This document shows, one piece after another, positions 34,620-43,653 of a stretch of 64,000 nucleotides of DNA. Source of the stretch: a virus. The translations under genes and the position numbers were made by a program. Each line of letters begins with the position of its first letter. Positions within the stretch are counted from its first letter, which is position 1. The stretch covers positions 62,001 through 126,000 of the IMG/VR virus record IMGVR_UViG_3300035698_035310. The stretch is one strand, 5' to 3'. The notes beneath the pieces were generated by a model. It was not told where the DNA came from. It did not search any database and worked only from the letters and a program-made list of their open reading frames with translations.

Positions 34620-35636
34620 ATGGGATTTTTAACACTATGGTTTATTATTATTATAATTACCGGATTTGCGATGTATATAATGCGCAATGTAAAATTATCA
34701 AAATTAAAACAAAAAATTGAAAAAAGTCACCGTTATCGTGATGACGAGAAAGCGCCTGTTGCGGTTCTTGCTAAATCAGAATGGATGGCATTACCAGGAA
34801 CAATAGGTGGTCTTTTACTCGCAATTACATATGCAATCTGTGCAATTTATATTATTTCTCCTGGACACATCGGTGTTCCAGTATGGTTTGGTAATGTGCA
34901 AGAAACATCACTTGATGATGGTATAATATGGATCAATCCAATGGCTAATATTGATATTATGGATGGTCGACGTTTTGCTTATGAATTCTCTGGCGATTCT
35001 AAACTATTATCAGTTTCTAAAAAACAAAATCCATTAACTGTTGAAGTAGCATTTCCGTTTAACTTGAATACCACTTATGCATGGAAATTACGCCAAAAAA
35101 TTGGCAAGGATGATCGGTATCGTGAACAATTCAAATCATCAGCCCGTTCCGCTGTGCGTTCTGCTATTGCTGAATATGAATGGGGCGAAGTAACTAGCAA
35201 ATTAGAAGAAATTTCTGAAAAAATGCGTAAATATTTCAAACGTAATGTAACGCGTGATTTGGTTGGATTGGGATTCACCACAGAAGAAGCATCTGCCACG
35301 TTTACATTCTTGAATGTTCAGTTGCGCGAGATTGTTCCTGATGAAAAGATTTTAGCAGCAACTGCTGAAAAAATGGCTGCATTGCAAGATTTGGAACGTC
35401 AATCAACATTGACCGAGATTGCTGGCGAGATTGCCGAGCGACGTGAAGCAGAAGGTCGTGGTGTTAGTAAGTTGTTTAACGCACTTCCTGATGGATTTAA
35501 ACCAAGTGAAATCCAAATGGTTCTTGAAGCATTGGCAAATAAAACCCGTGCAGATGCTATGATGAAAGCGGTTGAAACAGGACAAGTTGATACCATCATC
35601 ATGGGAGCAGCAGTTCCTTCGATACCGGCTAAGTAA
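34620..35636 (+). CDS. SPFH/band-7 (prohibitin-like) membrane protein
   Basis: 338 residues from ATG 34620 (AGGAGAG upstream). Two N-terminal membrane spans (about 3-22 and 55-82). An SPFH domain follows (about 85-250: PGHIGVPVWFGNVQETSLDDG, then VEVAFPFNLNTTYAW, FKSSARSAVRSAIAEYEW). Then a Glu/Ala-rich coiled coil and a short C-terminus. SPFH proteins form ring or cage assemblies on membranes and modulate proteases such as FtsH (in T4, other proteins affect lysogeny proteases). The same fold is the shoulder of the vault-like protein at 8600. Terminated by a strong hairpin. Confidence 0.85.
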   Translation: MGFLTLWFIIIIITGFAMYIMRNVKLSKLKQKIEKSHRYRDDEKAPVAVLAKSEWMALPGTIGGLLLAITYAICAIYIISPGHIGVPVWFGNVQETSLDDGIIWINPMANIDIMDGRRFAYEFSGDSKLLSVSKKQNPLTVEVAFPFNLNTTYAWKLRQKIGKDDRYREQFKSSARSAVRSAIAEYEWGEVTSKLEEISEKMRKYFKRNVTRDLVGLGFTTEEASATFTFLNVQLREIVPDEKILAATAEKMAALQDLERQSTLTEIAGEIAERREAEGRGVSKLFNALPDGFKPSEIQMVLEALANKTRADAMMKAVETGQVDTIIMGAAVPSIPAK

Positions 35637-35652
35637 TACACAATGAATGACG

Positions 35653-35677
35653 AAGGCGGGAGAAATCCCGCCTTTTT
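35653..35677 (+). terminator. rho-independent terminator
   Basis: Stem GGCGGGA/TCCCGCC (35655-35661 with 35666-35672), GAAA loop, five T. Confidence 0.92.
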
Positions 35678-35690
35678 CTCACAATTGTTA

Positions 35691-35718
35691 TTGACAAATA
35701 TTATAGATATGGTATCAT
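35691..35718 (+). promoter_or_regulatory. sigma70-type promoter for clpS
   Basis: TTGACA 35691-35696, spacer 16, TATCAT 35713-35718. Confidence 0.8.
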
Positions 35719-35748
35719 GAATGAAATTTATTATAAAGGATTATTATT

Positions 35749-36066
35749 ATGAGCGACATTGATGTCATTGACAGAGTGGAAACTGTGGTTATAACTAAAG
35801 TCATAAAACCCAAAAAATACGCGGTGTTGTTGCATAACGATGATTTTACACCAATGGAATTTGTGGTTGTAGTTCTAGAAAAAATATTCAATAAAGGCGC
35901 TGAAGACGCGGTTGAAGTTATGCTTACAATTCATAAATCTGGAAAGGCTGCTGTGGGTTTATACTCTAAAGAAATTGCTGAACAAAAAGTGTTTGACACA
36001 GAGGAATTCGCAAGAATTAATGATTATCCATTAAAAGCCACGATTGAAGAGCAAGGTGAAGATTAA
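35749..36066 (+). CDS. clpS: ClpS-like protease adaptor
   Basis: 105 residues (E. coli ClpS has 106). The binding-pocket motif is present: LLHNDDFTPMEFVVVVLEKIF, then MLTIHKSGKAAVGLYSKEIAEQK, close to the bacterial consensus. ClpS delivers N-degron proteins to ClpAP. A phage copy could redirect host proteolysis. Own promoter; convergent with the minus-strand Cys-rich gene (4 bases overlap). Confidence 0.9.
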   Translation: MSDIDVIDRVETVVITKVIKPKKYAVLLHNDDFTPMEFVVVVLEKIFNKGAEDAVEVMLTIHKSGKAAVGLYSKEIAEQKVFDTEEFARINDYPLKATIEEQGED

Positions 36067-36539
36067 CTGTTAGATGAGTCTTTTGATACACGTGGTGGAA
36101 TGCCACCGTCTGTAATATCAAAACCCATTTGTTTACCATTCTTTTTTAATGTTCCTGGTTTTACATCAACAGTTGAGTTTTGTTTAGTCAATATACCAAC
36201 ACCAGCACTTTCTTCTATATCAGCTTCCATAAATGCATCAAATGATTCTTTATACATTTCATATTTTTCATCATATTTGTGTGACTGTTGGGCATTATTT
36301 ATTGTCGTTTTAGAACTTTCAGAAATTGAAGCAGAACATTCATTCATATTTCTATTACCAGTGCGTTCACCGCAATCACAACAACATCCTTTACTGCCAC
36401 ACTTAGCACCACATTTGCCACCACATTTACAATCAGGGCCACATCCACACGATTCTATTTTGGATTCAGTTATTGTTTTTTTAGAATCAGCAATAATTGG
36501 TAATCCAGCATTCATGAGAACTCTATTTAGATCGTCCAT
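36063..36539 (-). CDS. Cys-rich metallothionein-like protein
   Basis: 158 residues on the minus strand, start preceded by AAGGAAAA. Residues 31-56 hold ten Cys (CGCGPDCKCGGKCGAKCG and GCCCDCG), a metallothionein-like cluster; the rest is polar (SSKTTINNAQQ). The C-terminus (KPGTLKKNGKQMGFDITDGG) looks ordered. A late-type box lies upstream on the same strand (36581-36593). It could bind metal, or be a virion or internal protein with a disulfide-rich region. No family recognised. Confidence 0.62.
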   Translation of the reverse strand: MDDLNRVLMNAGLPIIADSKKTITESKIESCGCGPDCKCGGKCGAKCGSKGCCCDCGERTGNRNMNECSASISESSKTTINNAQQSHKYDEKYEMYKESFDAFMEADIEESAGVGILTKQNSTVDVKPGTLKKNGKQMGFDITDGGIPPRVSKDSSNS

Positions 36540-36549
36540 AATATTTTCC

Positions 36550-36578
36550 TTGACAAATTTGATATTTACTTATATATT
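36550..36578 (+). promoter_or_regulatory. sigma70-type promoter for the SpoU gene
   Basis: TTGACA 36550-36555, spacer 17, TATATT 36573-36578. Confidence 0.82.
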
Positions 36579-36580
36579 AT

Positions 36581-36593
36581 TTATATTTATTGG
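36581..36593 (-). promoter_or_regulatory. putative late promoter, minus strand (CCAATAAATATAA)
   Basis: TAAATA box reading toward the Cys-rich gene, interleaved with the plus-strand sigma70 promoter region. Confidence 0.45.
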
Positions 36594-36608
36594 ATTTAGG
36601 AGACTGTC

Positions 36609-37241
36609 ATGCAAAAGCAAATCGACTATCAGGAGTTGGCAAACGCCGATGTATCTGCTGGTTTGTCGCACACCAACGTTCACGATCATTTGAAGCAGAA
36701 TTCGGTGGAAGTCAATCGTGCATTGACAGTTGATGACAGGGCACCATTTGGTGTTTGTGTGCTGAATATTACCGGCGAGTTGAATGTGGGCACTGTCGTG
36801 CGAACTGCGCACCTTACAGGCGCTTCTAAGGTGGGAATTATTGGTCGCAAAAAGTATGATTCTAGGGGCGAAGTCGGTTCTTCGAAGTATTTCGACGTTG
36901 AGCGTATTTCAGGTCTTAATGATGATGGTTTAACTATCAATCCTGACGTATTTTGGGATTGGATTGACACCAATCGATTTAGCCCGATATTTGTTGAGCA
37001 AGGTGGTACGTTGTTAAAGGATGTTAATTGGGAGTTACGATGTCGTGATATGCGCATGCTTTCGCAACGACCATGTTTAGTATTTGGCAACGAGAATCGC
37101 GGCATTCAAGATGATATTTTACATGATTCACGTGGAACTATTGTTTCATTAAGCCAATGTGGTGTTATTCGATCTTATAACGTAGCATCGACGGCGGCAA
37201 TTGTTATGTATCATTTAACGAGTTATATGGGGTGGTTTTGA
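36609..37241 (+). CDS. SpoU/TrmH-family RNA 2'-O-methyltransferase
   Basis: 210 residues. The SPOUT motifs are clear: motif 1 LNVGTVVRTAHLTGASKV, motif 2 PCLVFGNENRGI, motif 3 LSQCGVIRSYNVASTAAIVMYHL. The catalytic Asn/Arg of motif 1 and the knot residues are intact. The enzyme methylates a ribose in tRNA or rRNA using SAM. Adjacent HNH-type gene. GC is a little higher than the neighbours, perhaps recent acquisition. Shine-Dalgarno TTAGGAG. Confidence 0.9.
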   Translation: MQKQIDYQELANADVSAGLSHTNVHDHLKQNSVEVNRALTVDDRAPFGVCVLNITGELNVGTVVRTAHLTGASKVGIIGRKKYDSRGEVGSSKYFDVERISGLNDDGLTINPDVFWDWIDTNRFSPIFVEQGGTLLKDVNWELRCRDMRMLSQRPCLVFGNENRGIQDDILHDSRGTIVSLSQCGVIRSYNVASTAAIVMYHLTSYMGWF

Positions 37242-37537
37242 TGTCTGATTGCCCCATATGTCGTCGTGAGATGATAGACGGTAAATCAATTGATGAACAT
37301 CATCTTATACCAAAGGCGTTTAAAGGTAAAGAAACAGTCACGATTCATCGCATTTGCCATTCAAAATTGCATTCTGTCATAAGCGAGCGTGAAATGCTTA
37401 AATATTACCATACGATAGAACGTATATTAGAAAATGAAGAAATTCAAAAATTCATTAAATGGGTGTCAAAAAAAGACCCTGAATTTTACAGCAGCAACAA
37501 AGAAACCGCTAGTCGAAAGAAAAAACGACGTAGATAA
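37241..37537 (+). CDS. HNH-domain protein
   Basis: 98 residues from ATG 37241 (overlaps the SpoU stop TGA). CPICRREM zinc knuckle, then DEHHLIPKAFKGKETVTIHR and ICHSKLHSVI form an HNH core with metal-binding His; the tail is very basic (RKKKRRR). Such small HNH proteins occur in bacteria near tRNA/rRNA methyltransferase genes. It probably cuts DNA or RNA. Confidence 0.8.
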   Translation: MSDCPICRREMIDGKSIDEHHLIPKAFKGKETVTIHRICHSKLHSVISEREMLKYYHTIERILENEEIQKFIKWVSKKDPEFYSSNKETASRKKKRRR

Positions 37538-37547
37538 GGATAATAAT

Positions 37548-37826
37548 ATGAGAAAACGATACGGACAGGTGATTAGCGTATATAAAACACCAGATGACGA
37601 CGATATGGCATTAATATATGATTTTATAAATGAAAAGTCGACACGTGGCACATATACATGTGAAACACCACTGAAGTTAGGTAACGCGGTTCAATATGTT
37701 AAGGCATCAGATGCCGTCGGAAGAATTTATTTTGCTTGCAATGTGATATCGTTTACAAAACTCCCCAAATCATATGTTCCTGTAATGGAAGAATATGCGG
37801 AGCCGTTCATACCAAAAGAATTTTAA
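37548..37826 (+). CDS. hypothetical protein
   Basis: 92 residues from ATG 37548 (AAGGA upstream; the longer in-frame start lies inside the HNH gene). Beta-like with KLGNAVQYVKASDAVGRIYF. Unknown. Confidence 0.6.
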   Translation: MRKRYGQVISVYKTPDDDDMALIYDFINEKSTRGTYTCETPLKLGNAVQYVKASDAVGRIYFACNVISFTKLPKSYVPVMEEYAEPFIPKEF

Positions 37827-37832
37827 TAAATA
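37825..37832 (+). promoter_or_regulatory. putative late box (AATAAATA) 5 bases before a start codon
   Basis: AATAAATA followed by ATG 37838; no Shine-Dalgarno between, so a near-leaderless transcript is possible. Confidence 0.4.
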
Positions 37833-37837
37833 TATAT

Positions 37838-38062
37838 ATGAGAGCACATGAAATTATAAACGAAGATGAAGAGCAAATAAGTTGCAGGTCAGAAGAAGGC
37901 ATTACTGTAGGTATTATTGACTCTATGATAACTAATCTTCGGTTAATAAAATCACGCGATTTATCTCCCAAATCAGTTCAAGAAGCACTTCTTGATATCG
38001 GCGACGACCCTGATTTAGAATTTTTACTTGACGCAATAGAAAAAAATAAAGAAAAAAATTAA
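37838..38062 (+). CDS. small hypothetical protein
   Basis: 74 residues from ATG 37838. Acidic, helical, one Cys. Upstream in-frame ATG codons lie inside the previous gene. Unknown. Confidence 0.55.
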   Translation: MRAHEIINEDEEQISCRSEEGITVGIIDSMITNLRLIKSRDLSPKSVQEALLDIGDDPDLEFLLDAIEKNKEKN

Positions 38063-38089
38063 AATACCGTATTTGTATATTTGATATTC

Positions 38090-38097
38090 AATAAATA
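38090..38097 (+). promoter_or_regulatory. putative late promoter (AATAAATA)
   Basis: 30 bases before the large subtilisin-like gene. Confidence 0.5.
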
Positions 38098-38127
38098 TAA
38101 GTGTACCATCATAGGAATACTTATTAA

Positions 38128-41100
38128 ATGGCAGAAGACAAGCGTTATATCATAAGAGTTAAAAGTGAATCAGTATTAGGCACATTTTTGTCTGTTGCTA
38201 TGAACTTGGGTATTAAAATAGAGCATGTTTATCGACGTGTATTTTATGGGTTTTCTGCCCCATTAACAGAAGAACAATTTGAAATTATATCGGCTGACGC
38301 TCGAGTGATAGCAATCGAAGAAGCAACAGCGGTGTTTTGTTATGCACGACAAGATGAAGCACCTTGGCACTTGGATCGTATAGATCAACGTGAATTACCA
38401 TTAAGTGGGTCATATACTTATAGTTCTGATGGAACGGGCGTTATTGCATATGTTTTAGATTCTGGTTGTGTATTTTATAATGAAAATAAAACTGCATCTG
38501 ATACCGCCAATTTTGATCATATAGATTTCAGTGGAAGAGTCTCACCAGTAAATGAATTGGATGGTGTTGGTATACCAAAGACTGGAGTTGCGTTTGATCC
38601 CATATATAACAGACTACAAGCGACTGATCCAGAAAATGGTAGATTGTCATCGCCGCGTGGATTTGATCATTTTGGTCACGGAACTCACGTTGCTGGTATA
38701 ATCGGTAGTGACACTTATGGTGTTGCTAAAAATGTAGATATTAGAACGGCAAAAGTATTGGATATATTTGGTGCTGGCACAACATCTGATGTCATTGCTG
38801 GTATTGAAGCTATATTATCCGATTTTGCAAATAATAATCCATCGGTATTGCCTGCTGTATGTAATATGAGTTTAGGTACATCAGCACCATCATCACCAGC
38901 ACCATTTGGTGGATTTGAACTAGCAATTGAAGCATTAGTTGCTGCGGGTGTGACAGTTGTTGTTGCCGCTGGCAATGAAGGTCAAGATGCAAATAATATA
39001 TCACCCGCCAGAATGGATAGTGTTATAACCGTTGGTGCTACATCTAAAGTTGTTGATTCAAATGGCGTAGTTATAGAAGATACTATTGCTAATTTTTCTA
39101 ATTTTGGCGATACTGAAGATATCATTGCAGATGATACATTTGGTTTTAATGATTCTGTTGCGACAAATACGGGTTCGGCGCTTGATATGTTTGCTCCGGG
39201 TGTTCGTATCGTATCAACATATAAAACTAATCCTACTTCAACTAATACGTTCAGCGGAACGAGTATGGCATCACCATTGGTTGCTGGTGTTGCTGCATTG
39301 GTGTTAGAAAATAATCCCACCTTGTCACCAACCGATGTTTTGGAATTAATGATAACCAACTCAGTAGAAGATATTATTACCGGTGTTCCAGTTGGAACTC
39401 CGAATCGTATGGTATTTTCTACATTTGTTGATCACGAAATAGAATGGACAACACCTGCGGGTGATTTGGGTGATTATGCAGAAGGATACACTTTAAACCC
39501 ACAAGTAAAAGTTGAAGCGGTTGGATTTAGTGGTCAGTTAATTACTTATTCCAATCAAGGTGGTGGACTACCAATCGGAATTACTGTTAATGCGGCAACG
39601 GGCGTATTGGAGGGCGTTGTTGGTGCGGTATTATTAGACACTGTTTATAATTTCACCATACGTGCATCCGATAGTTCTGGATTTGTTGATAGAGCATTTA
39701 GTTTAACCATATTAGATAGCGAACTCCCACCAAGATGGGTTACAGCGTCTAATTTATCAACTGTTGACGAGGGTGAATTATTATCTATACAATTTTCCGC
39801 AACCTCGCAAAATTTTCCACAAAACCCCGATATAACATACGATTCGATTGATCCAGATACTGATGGCGTTATACCATTACCGTATGGTTGGAGCATAACA
39901 GCAGAAGGATTGATGACTGGTGATATACCTGTAGTAATTAATAACGAACACGATATAGAATTTAATATTAGAGCATTTGACGATAGCGTGTTTTCTGATC
40001 AATTATTTTCATTAACAATCAATCAATCGTCCTTTACCGAACCACCATTATGGCAAACTAGTGCAAACTTAGGATCGATAGTTAAATATGAGCCAGTAGC
40101 ATTAGAAGTAGTTGCCACTGATGCGGATGGAAATCCAAGACCTATAACATATCATGAAACCTTTACATCTGGTGATGGATCAATATTTGGTGTTAATAAT
40201 AGCTTGCCACTAGGTCTAACATTACAAAATGATGGAGTTATCACGGGTGCTTTCACTGGTTTATTAACTGATGGGGTGTTAGATAATCCTACCACTTTTG
40301 ATAATATTACAACAACTTTTGATAATAATACAACATTATCTGATAGTGATTTAGCCGTATTTGAATTTCAAATATTTGCAGAGGATGGATCACACGTAAT
40401 AGGTAAAATATTTACTATATCAATTCACAATGCAGCCGAAAATGAACCAGTAAATTGGATAACGCCGTCGCATAGAATTGCCATATTCGATGCATTGGTA
40501 TTCTCTTCTGTTACCGTTGAAGCTACTGATATTGATTCATCACCAAATGATTTGATATATACATTAGTTTCGGGTGATATTCCGTTAGGAATGAATTTAG
40601 ATAATAATACTGGTGAAATATTTGGTGTTCCAGAAAATATTAATGATATTGAAAAATTGTCTATATTTGGCATAGAAGCATCAGATGGATTATCTAAGGT
40701 TGTGCGAACTTTTTCTATAACTGTGTTACGGTCTAACAGACAGCCCGTATGGATAACTCCAATGGGTGCATTAATGCAGCCTATCAATGAAGGTACATTG
40801 TTTTCTAAACAATTAGAAGCAACGGACCCTAATACAAACGATGCATTGAGATATAGAGTTATAACTATTGAGCCATTTGAAGTGCAATTAGATAATAACA
40901 CAACTACATTTGATGGCGATACAACTACTATATCAGATACGATAGATTTGAATAGCGAATTGCCTAATGATATATCATTGAGTTTATCTGGCATGCTTAC
41001 TGGTGTAATAAATGATATTAATGAAGATACAACATATGAATTTACTGTGCGAGTTGATGACAGTTTATCAAATATAGATTATCTTTTTTCTGATAGAACA

Positions 41101-43611
41101 TTTTCAATTACTGTAGTAGACGGAGCTTTAAATACAAATATATCACCATTATGGGTGACACCGGCTGGCGCTTTGCCTGATGGCATAGAAAATGAGTTAT
41201 ATATATATGAATTATTGGCGTCAGATATCGATGGTCCAGACCCGCTTAAATTTATATTAATTGCTGGAAATTTACCACATGGATTAACATTAAACACCGA
41301 TACTGGTGTTATTTCTGGATATTCAAATGATTTAGATGTAGTAGATACTACATCGTTATTCATTGTTAGATTATTTGATGGTGCTAAATCGGTTGATAGA
41401 TCATTTAGTATAAAAATAGAAGATTCTGCTGTACCCAATTTACCACCAACGTGGATTACAGAAGAAGGCAATCTTGGCTCATTTGATGAATTAATTTCTA
41501 TAGTTATAGCTGTTCGGGCTATTGATCCAGAAGGCAGCAATGTTACTTATTTTGACGTTAATAGTGGTTTACCCGATGGATTGGTTATTACAATAGATGG
41601 AATTATCAATGGTATTACACCACAAGTCTCATCAGATCAAGAATTAGAGTTTACTATAGAAGCACGTGATGAAGAGGGTGGTATATCAGAGCGTATTTTT
41701 TCTATAACCGTTAATGATGTTGCTAATATACCACCAGTCTGGACTACCAATTCTTCGCTTGGTTCATTTCTAGAAGGAATATTCACGCCTATTGTTTTGA
41801 CGGCTATTGATCCAGATTCAGGACCATCGACGGATTTGATATACACTGATACTAGTGGTTCAACGACACACCTTAATAATGCTCCAGTAGGCGCTACAAT
41901 TGGATTGCCACCAGGATTAACGGTTAGTGCATCTGGTATATTAAGTGGATTTTCAACGGTGACTATAGATACAATATTCTCATTTGAAGTTACAGTATTT
42001 GATGGCAGTGCTAATGTACAACAACAATTTACAATAACAATAACCGATAACGCAGCAACGTCGAGCGAGTTGAGTTCATTGAATGTTAGATTAACAGGCA
42101 ATATTAATAAAGAATTTAAAAATTGGAATACTTCAGATTTGATTTATGACGTAGAGTTATTTGCCGCTGATATTGAGGGATTTGGCAGAGTTGTTGAACC
42201 AGATGTATATGTAATGAATAATATACATTCGTTAAATCCTACAACAATTGCAGAGTCATTCAATATGCATCACAAAACATTTGATTCGCTGATTGGTATG
42301 CCAACATTTGCAGTTGTTCGTGATGTAAATGATAATATTATATATGAAGTAGTATATGTTAATATAATAGACCCGCAACTTGGATCGTCATTTGATATAA
42401 TAGATGATTATTCAATGCGCGATGATTCATTAATATTGTCTCCTAAAACAGTTTCACAGAGTTTCACGCATCTTCGCACAGAGCTTCAGGTATTGCCAAA
42501 TTCTGATGAATTACCCAGTTGGATGAGCGCCGAACAAATATTGGGTGATTCTTCTTCGATTATTGGGTATAATCCTTCGCTTGTATTAGCATATGTTAAA
42601 CCAGGATTTGGCGATATTATAATAGATCGTTTGAATACGATAGAAACAACAACTGTTATTACACCAGCATCTGAAACCACATTCGACGATACTGCGGTAT
42701 TCGGTGATGAATTTTCACCCGTAGTTAGTCCGGGCGATACATTAACAATCAAAAATGGCACAGCGGCAATGGAAACCGTAACATTTAATGCACCTGGAAC
42801 ATTGTTACAAATAGTACAAGATATTAATGACGAAACCATAGACGGCGTTCACGCCGCAGTAAGAATAATAGAGCAATTTATTCCAGACAGTCCACCAGCC
42901 ACTTGGCCAGGAACATTTCAAATAGGTCAAGTATTAGTATTAACATATGATGAAAAAACTATAGATTTGGGTGGCACCGCATTAACTATTTTGGGATTAC
43001 CCGCTGTTGGAAGAGAAACATTATGGGATGATGGCACCTCTTTTGATGCATCCACGGGTACGGAAATTATAATTACTAAAGGTTTAGGATATCAACTTAC
43101 TGGTCGAAATTTAATCATAGATCGTTATTTATTTGAAGATAATTCATCAGCAGTAACAGACCTTACTAGTTTTGATGGTGCTACAACGACATTTGACGGC
43201 AATTCTACAGCATTCGATTTAGTATTTGGAGTACAAAAATGGATTAAATTCAATTCAGATATAGATAATCCAGTATGGATAACAAACAAAGGTGTGATTG
43301 GCGGTTTTGATACTGGTGATACAGTGTCTATTCAACTAGAAACTGTTAATGATTCTGGTTTGACTATATCTTATTCATTAATTTATGGTGCGCTACCAGA
43401 TGGTTTAACATTAGATAGCGATGGATTGATAAGTGGAACAATAACAGGTAGTTTATACACTTCTATCTATTTTGTGGTGCACGCAATTGATTCAGATGGT
43501 AATTTTTCTGATAGAGGATTTGAGATCGTTGTTGATGGACCAACCACATTCGACACCAATCTGACAACATTTACCGATTTGGGCGTTCCAATGACTTTGG
43601 ATGTTACATAA
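38128..43611 (+). CDS. giant subtilisin-like (S8) protease with Ig-like repeats
   Basis: 1827 residues. N-terminus (about 5-75) resembles the I9 inhibitor propeptide (YIIRVKSESV, then YGFSAPLTEEQFEII). The S8 domain follows, with catalytic Asp111 (YVLDSG), His184 (GHGTHVAG), oxyanion Asn283 (AAGNEG) and Ser379 (GTSMASP). From about 440 come at least eight cadherin/Ig-like repeats of about 90-110 residues, each with a (P)xW(I/V)T start and an (F)SITV end, suggesting a long stalk. The later part carries phage-structural-looking Thr/Asp runs (TTFDGDTTT, TTFDGNSTAF). No signal peptide; tail-associated or virion location is likely. It may cleave host surface proteins or a phage protein. A late-type box precedes it; tail-fibre-like genes follow. 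Confidence 0.85.
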   Translation: MAEDKRYIIRVKSESVLGTFLSVAMNLGIKIEHVYRRVFYGFSAPLTEEQFEIISADARVIAIEEATAVFCYARQDEAPWHLDRIDQRELPLSGSYTYSSDGTGVIAYVLDSGCVFYNENKTASDTANFDHIDFSGRVSPVNELDGVGIPKTGVAFDPIYNRLQATDPENGRLSSPRGFDHFGHGTHVAGIIGSDTYGVAKNVDIRTAKVLDIFGAGTTSDVIAGIEAILSDFANNNPSVLPAVCNMSLGTSAPSSPAPFGGFELAIEALVAAGVTVVVAAGNEGQDANNISPARMDSVITVGATSKVVDSNGVVIEDTIANFSNFGDTEDIIADDTFGFNDSVATNTGSALDMFAPGVRIVSTYKTNPTSTNTFSGTSMASPLVAGVAALVLENNPTLSPTDVLELMITNSVEDIITGVPVGTPNRMVFSTFVDHEIEWTTPAGDLGDYAEGYTLNPQVKVEAVGFSGQLITYSNQGGGLPIGITVNAATGVLEGVVGAVLLDTVYNFTIRASDSSGFVDRAFSLTILDSELPPRWVTASNLSTVDEGELLSIQFSATSQNFPQNPDITYDSIDPDTDGVIPLPYGWSITAEGLMTGDIPVVINNEHDIEFNIRAFDDSVFSDQLFSLTINQSSFTEPPLWQTSANLGSIVKYEPVALEVVATDADGNPRPITYHETFTSGDGSIFGVNNSLPLGLTLQNDGVITGAFTGLLTDGVLDNPTTFDNITTTFDNNTTLSDSDLAVFEFQIFAEDGSHVIGKIFTISIHNAAENEPVNWITPSHRIAIFDALVFSSVTVEATDIDSSPNDLIYTLVSGDIPLGMNLDNNTGEIFGVPENINDIEKLSIFGIEASDGLSKVVRTFSITVLRSNRQPVWITPMGALMQPINEGTLFSKQLEATDPNTNDALRYRVITIEPFEVQLDNNTTTFDGDTTTISDTIDLNSELPNDISLSLSGMLTGVINDINEDTTYEFTVRVDDSLSNIDYLFSDRTFSITVVDGALNTNISPLWVTPAGALPDGIENELYIYELLASDIDGPDPLKFILIAGNLPHGLTLNTDTGVISGYSNDLDVVDTTSLFIVRLFDGAKSVDRSFSIKIEDSAVPNLPPTWITEEGNLGSFDELISIVIAVRAIDPEGSNVTYFDVNSGLPDGLVITIDGIINGITPQVSSDQELEFTIEARDEEGGISERIFSITVNDVANIPPVWTTNSSLGSFLEGIFTPIVLTAIDPDSGPSTDLIYTDTSGSTTHLNNAPVGATIGLPPGLTVSASGILSGFSTVTIDTIFSFEVTVFDGSANVQQQFTITITDNAATSSELSSLNVRLTGNINKEFKNWNTSDLIYDVELFAADIEGFGRVVEPDVYVMNNIHSLNPTTIAESFNMHHKTFDSLIGMPTFAVVRDVNDNIIYEVVYVNIIDPQLGSSFDIIDDYSMRDDSLILSPKTVSQSFTHLRTELQVLPNSDELPSWMSAEQILGDSSSIIGYNPSLVLAYVKPGFGDIIIDRLNTIETTTVITPASETTFDDTAVFGDEFSPVVSPGDTLTIKNGTAAMETVTFNAPGTLLQIVQDINDETIDGVHAAVRIIEQFIPDSPPATWPGTFQIGQVLVLTYDEKTIDLGGTALTILGLPAVGRETLWDDGTSFDASTGTEIIITKGLGYQLTGRNLIIDRYLFEDNSSAVTDLTSFDGATTTFDGNSTAFDLVFGVQKWIKFNSDIDNPVWITNKGVIGGFDTGDTVSIQLETVNDSGLTISYSLIYGALPDGLTLDSDGLISGTITGSLYTSIYFVVHAIDSDGNFSDRGFEIVVDGPTTFDTNLTTFTDLGVPMTLDVT

Positions 43612-43624
43612 ATATAATAAATAG
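43607..43624 (+). promoter_or_regulatory. two putative late boxes (CATAAATA, AATAAATAG)
   Basis: CATAAATA at 43607-43614 and AATAAATAG at 43616-43624, overlapping the stop of the protease gene and 30 bases before the next ATG. Confidence 0.55.
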
Positions 43625-43653
43625 TTTATAGGTTAAACACGGAGAAAATAACG

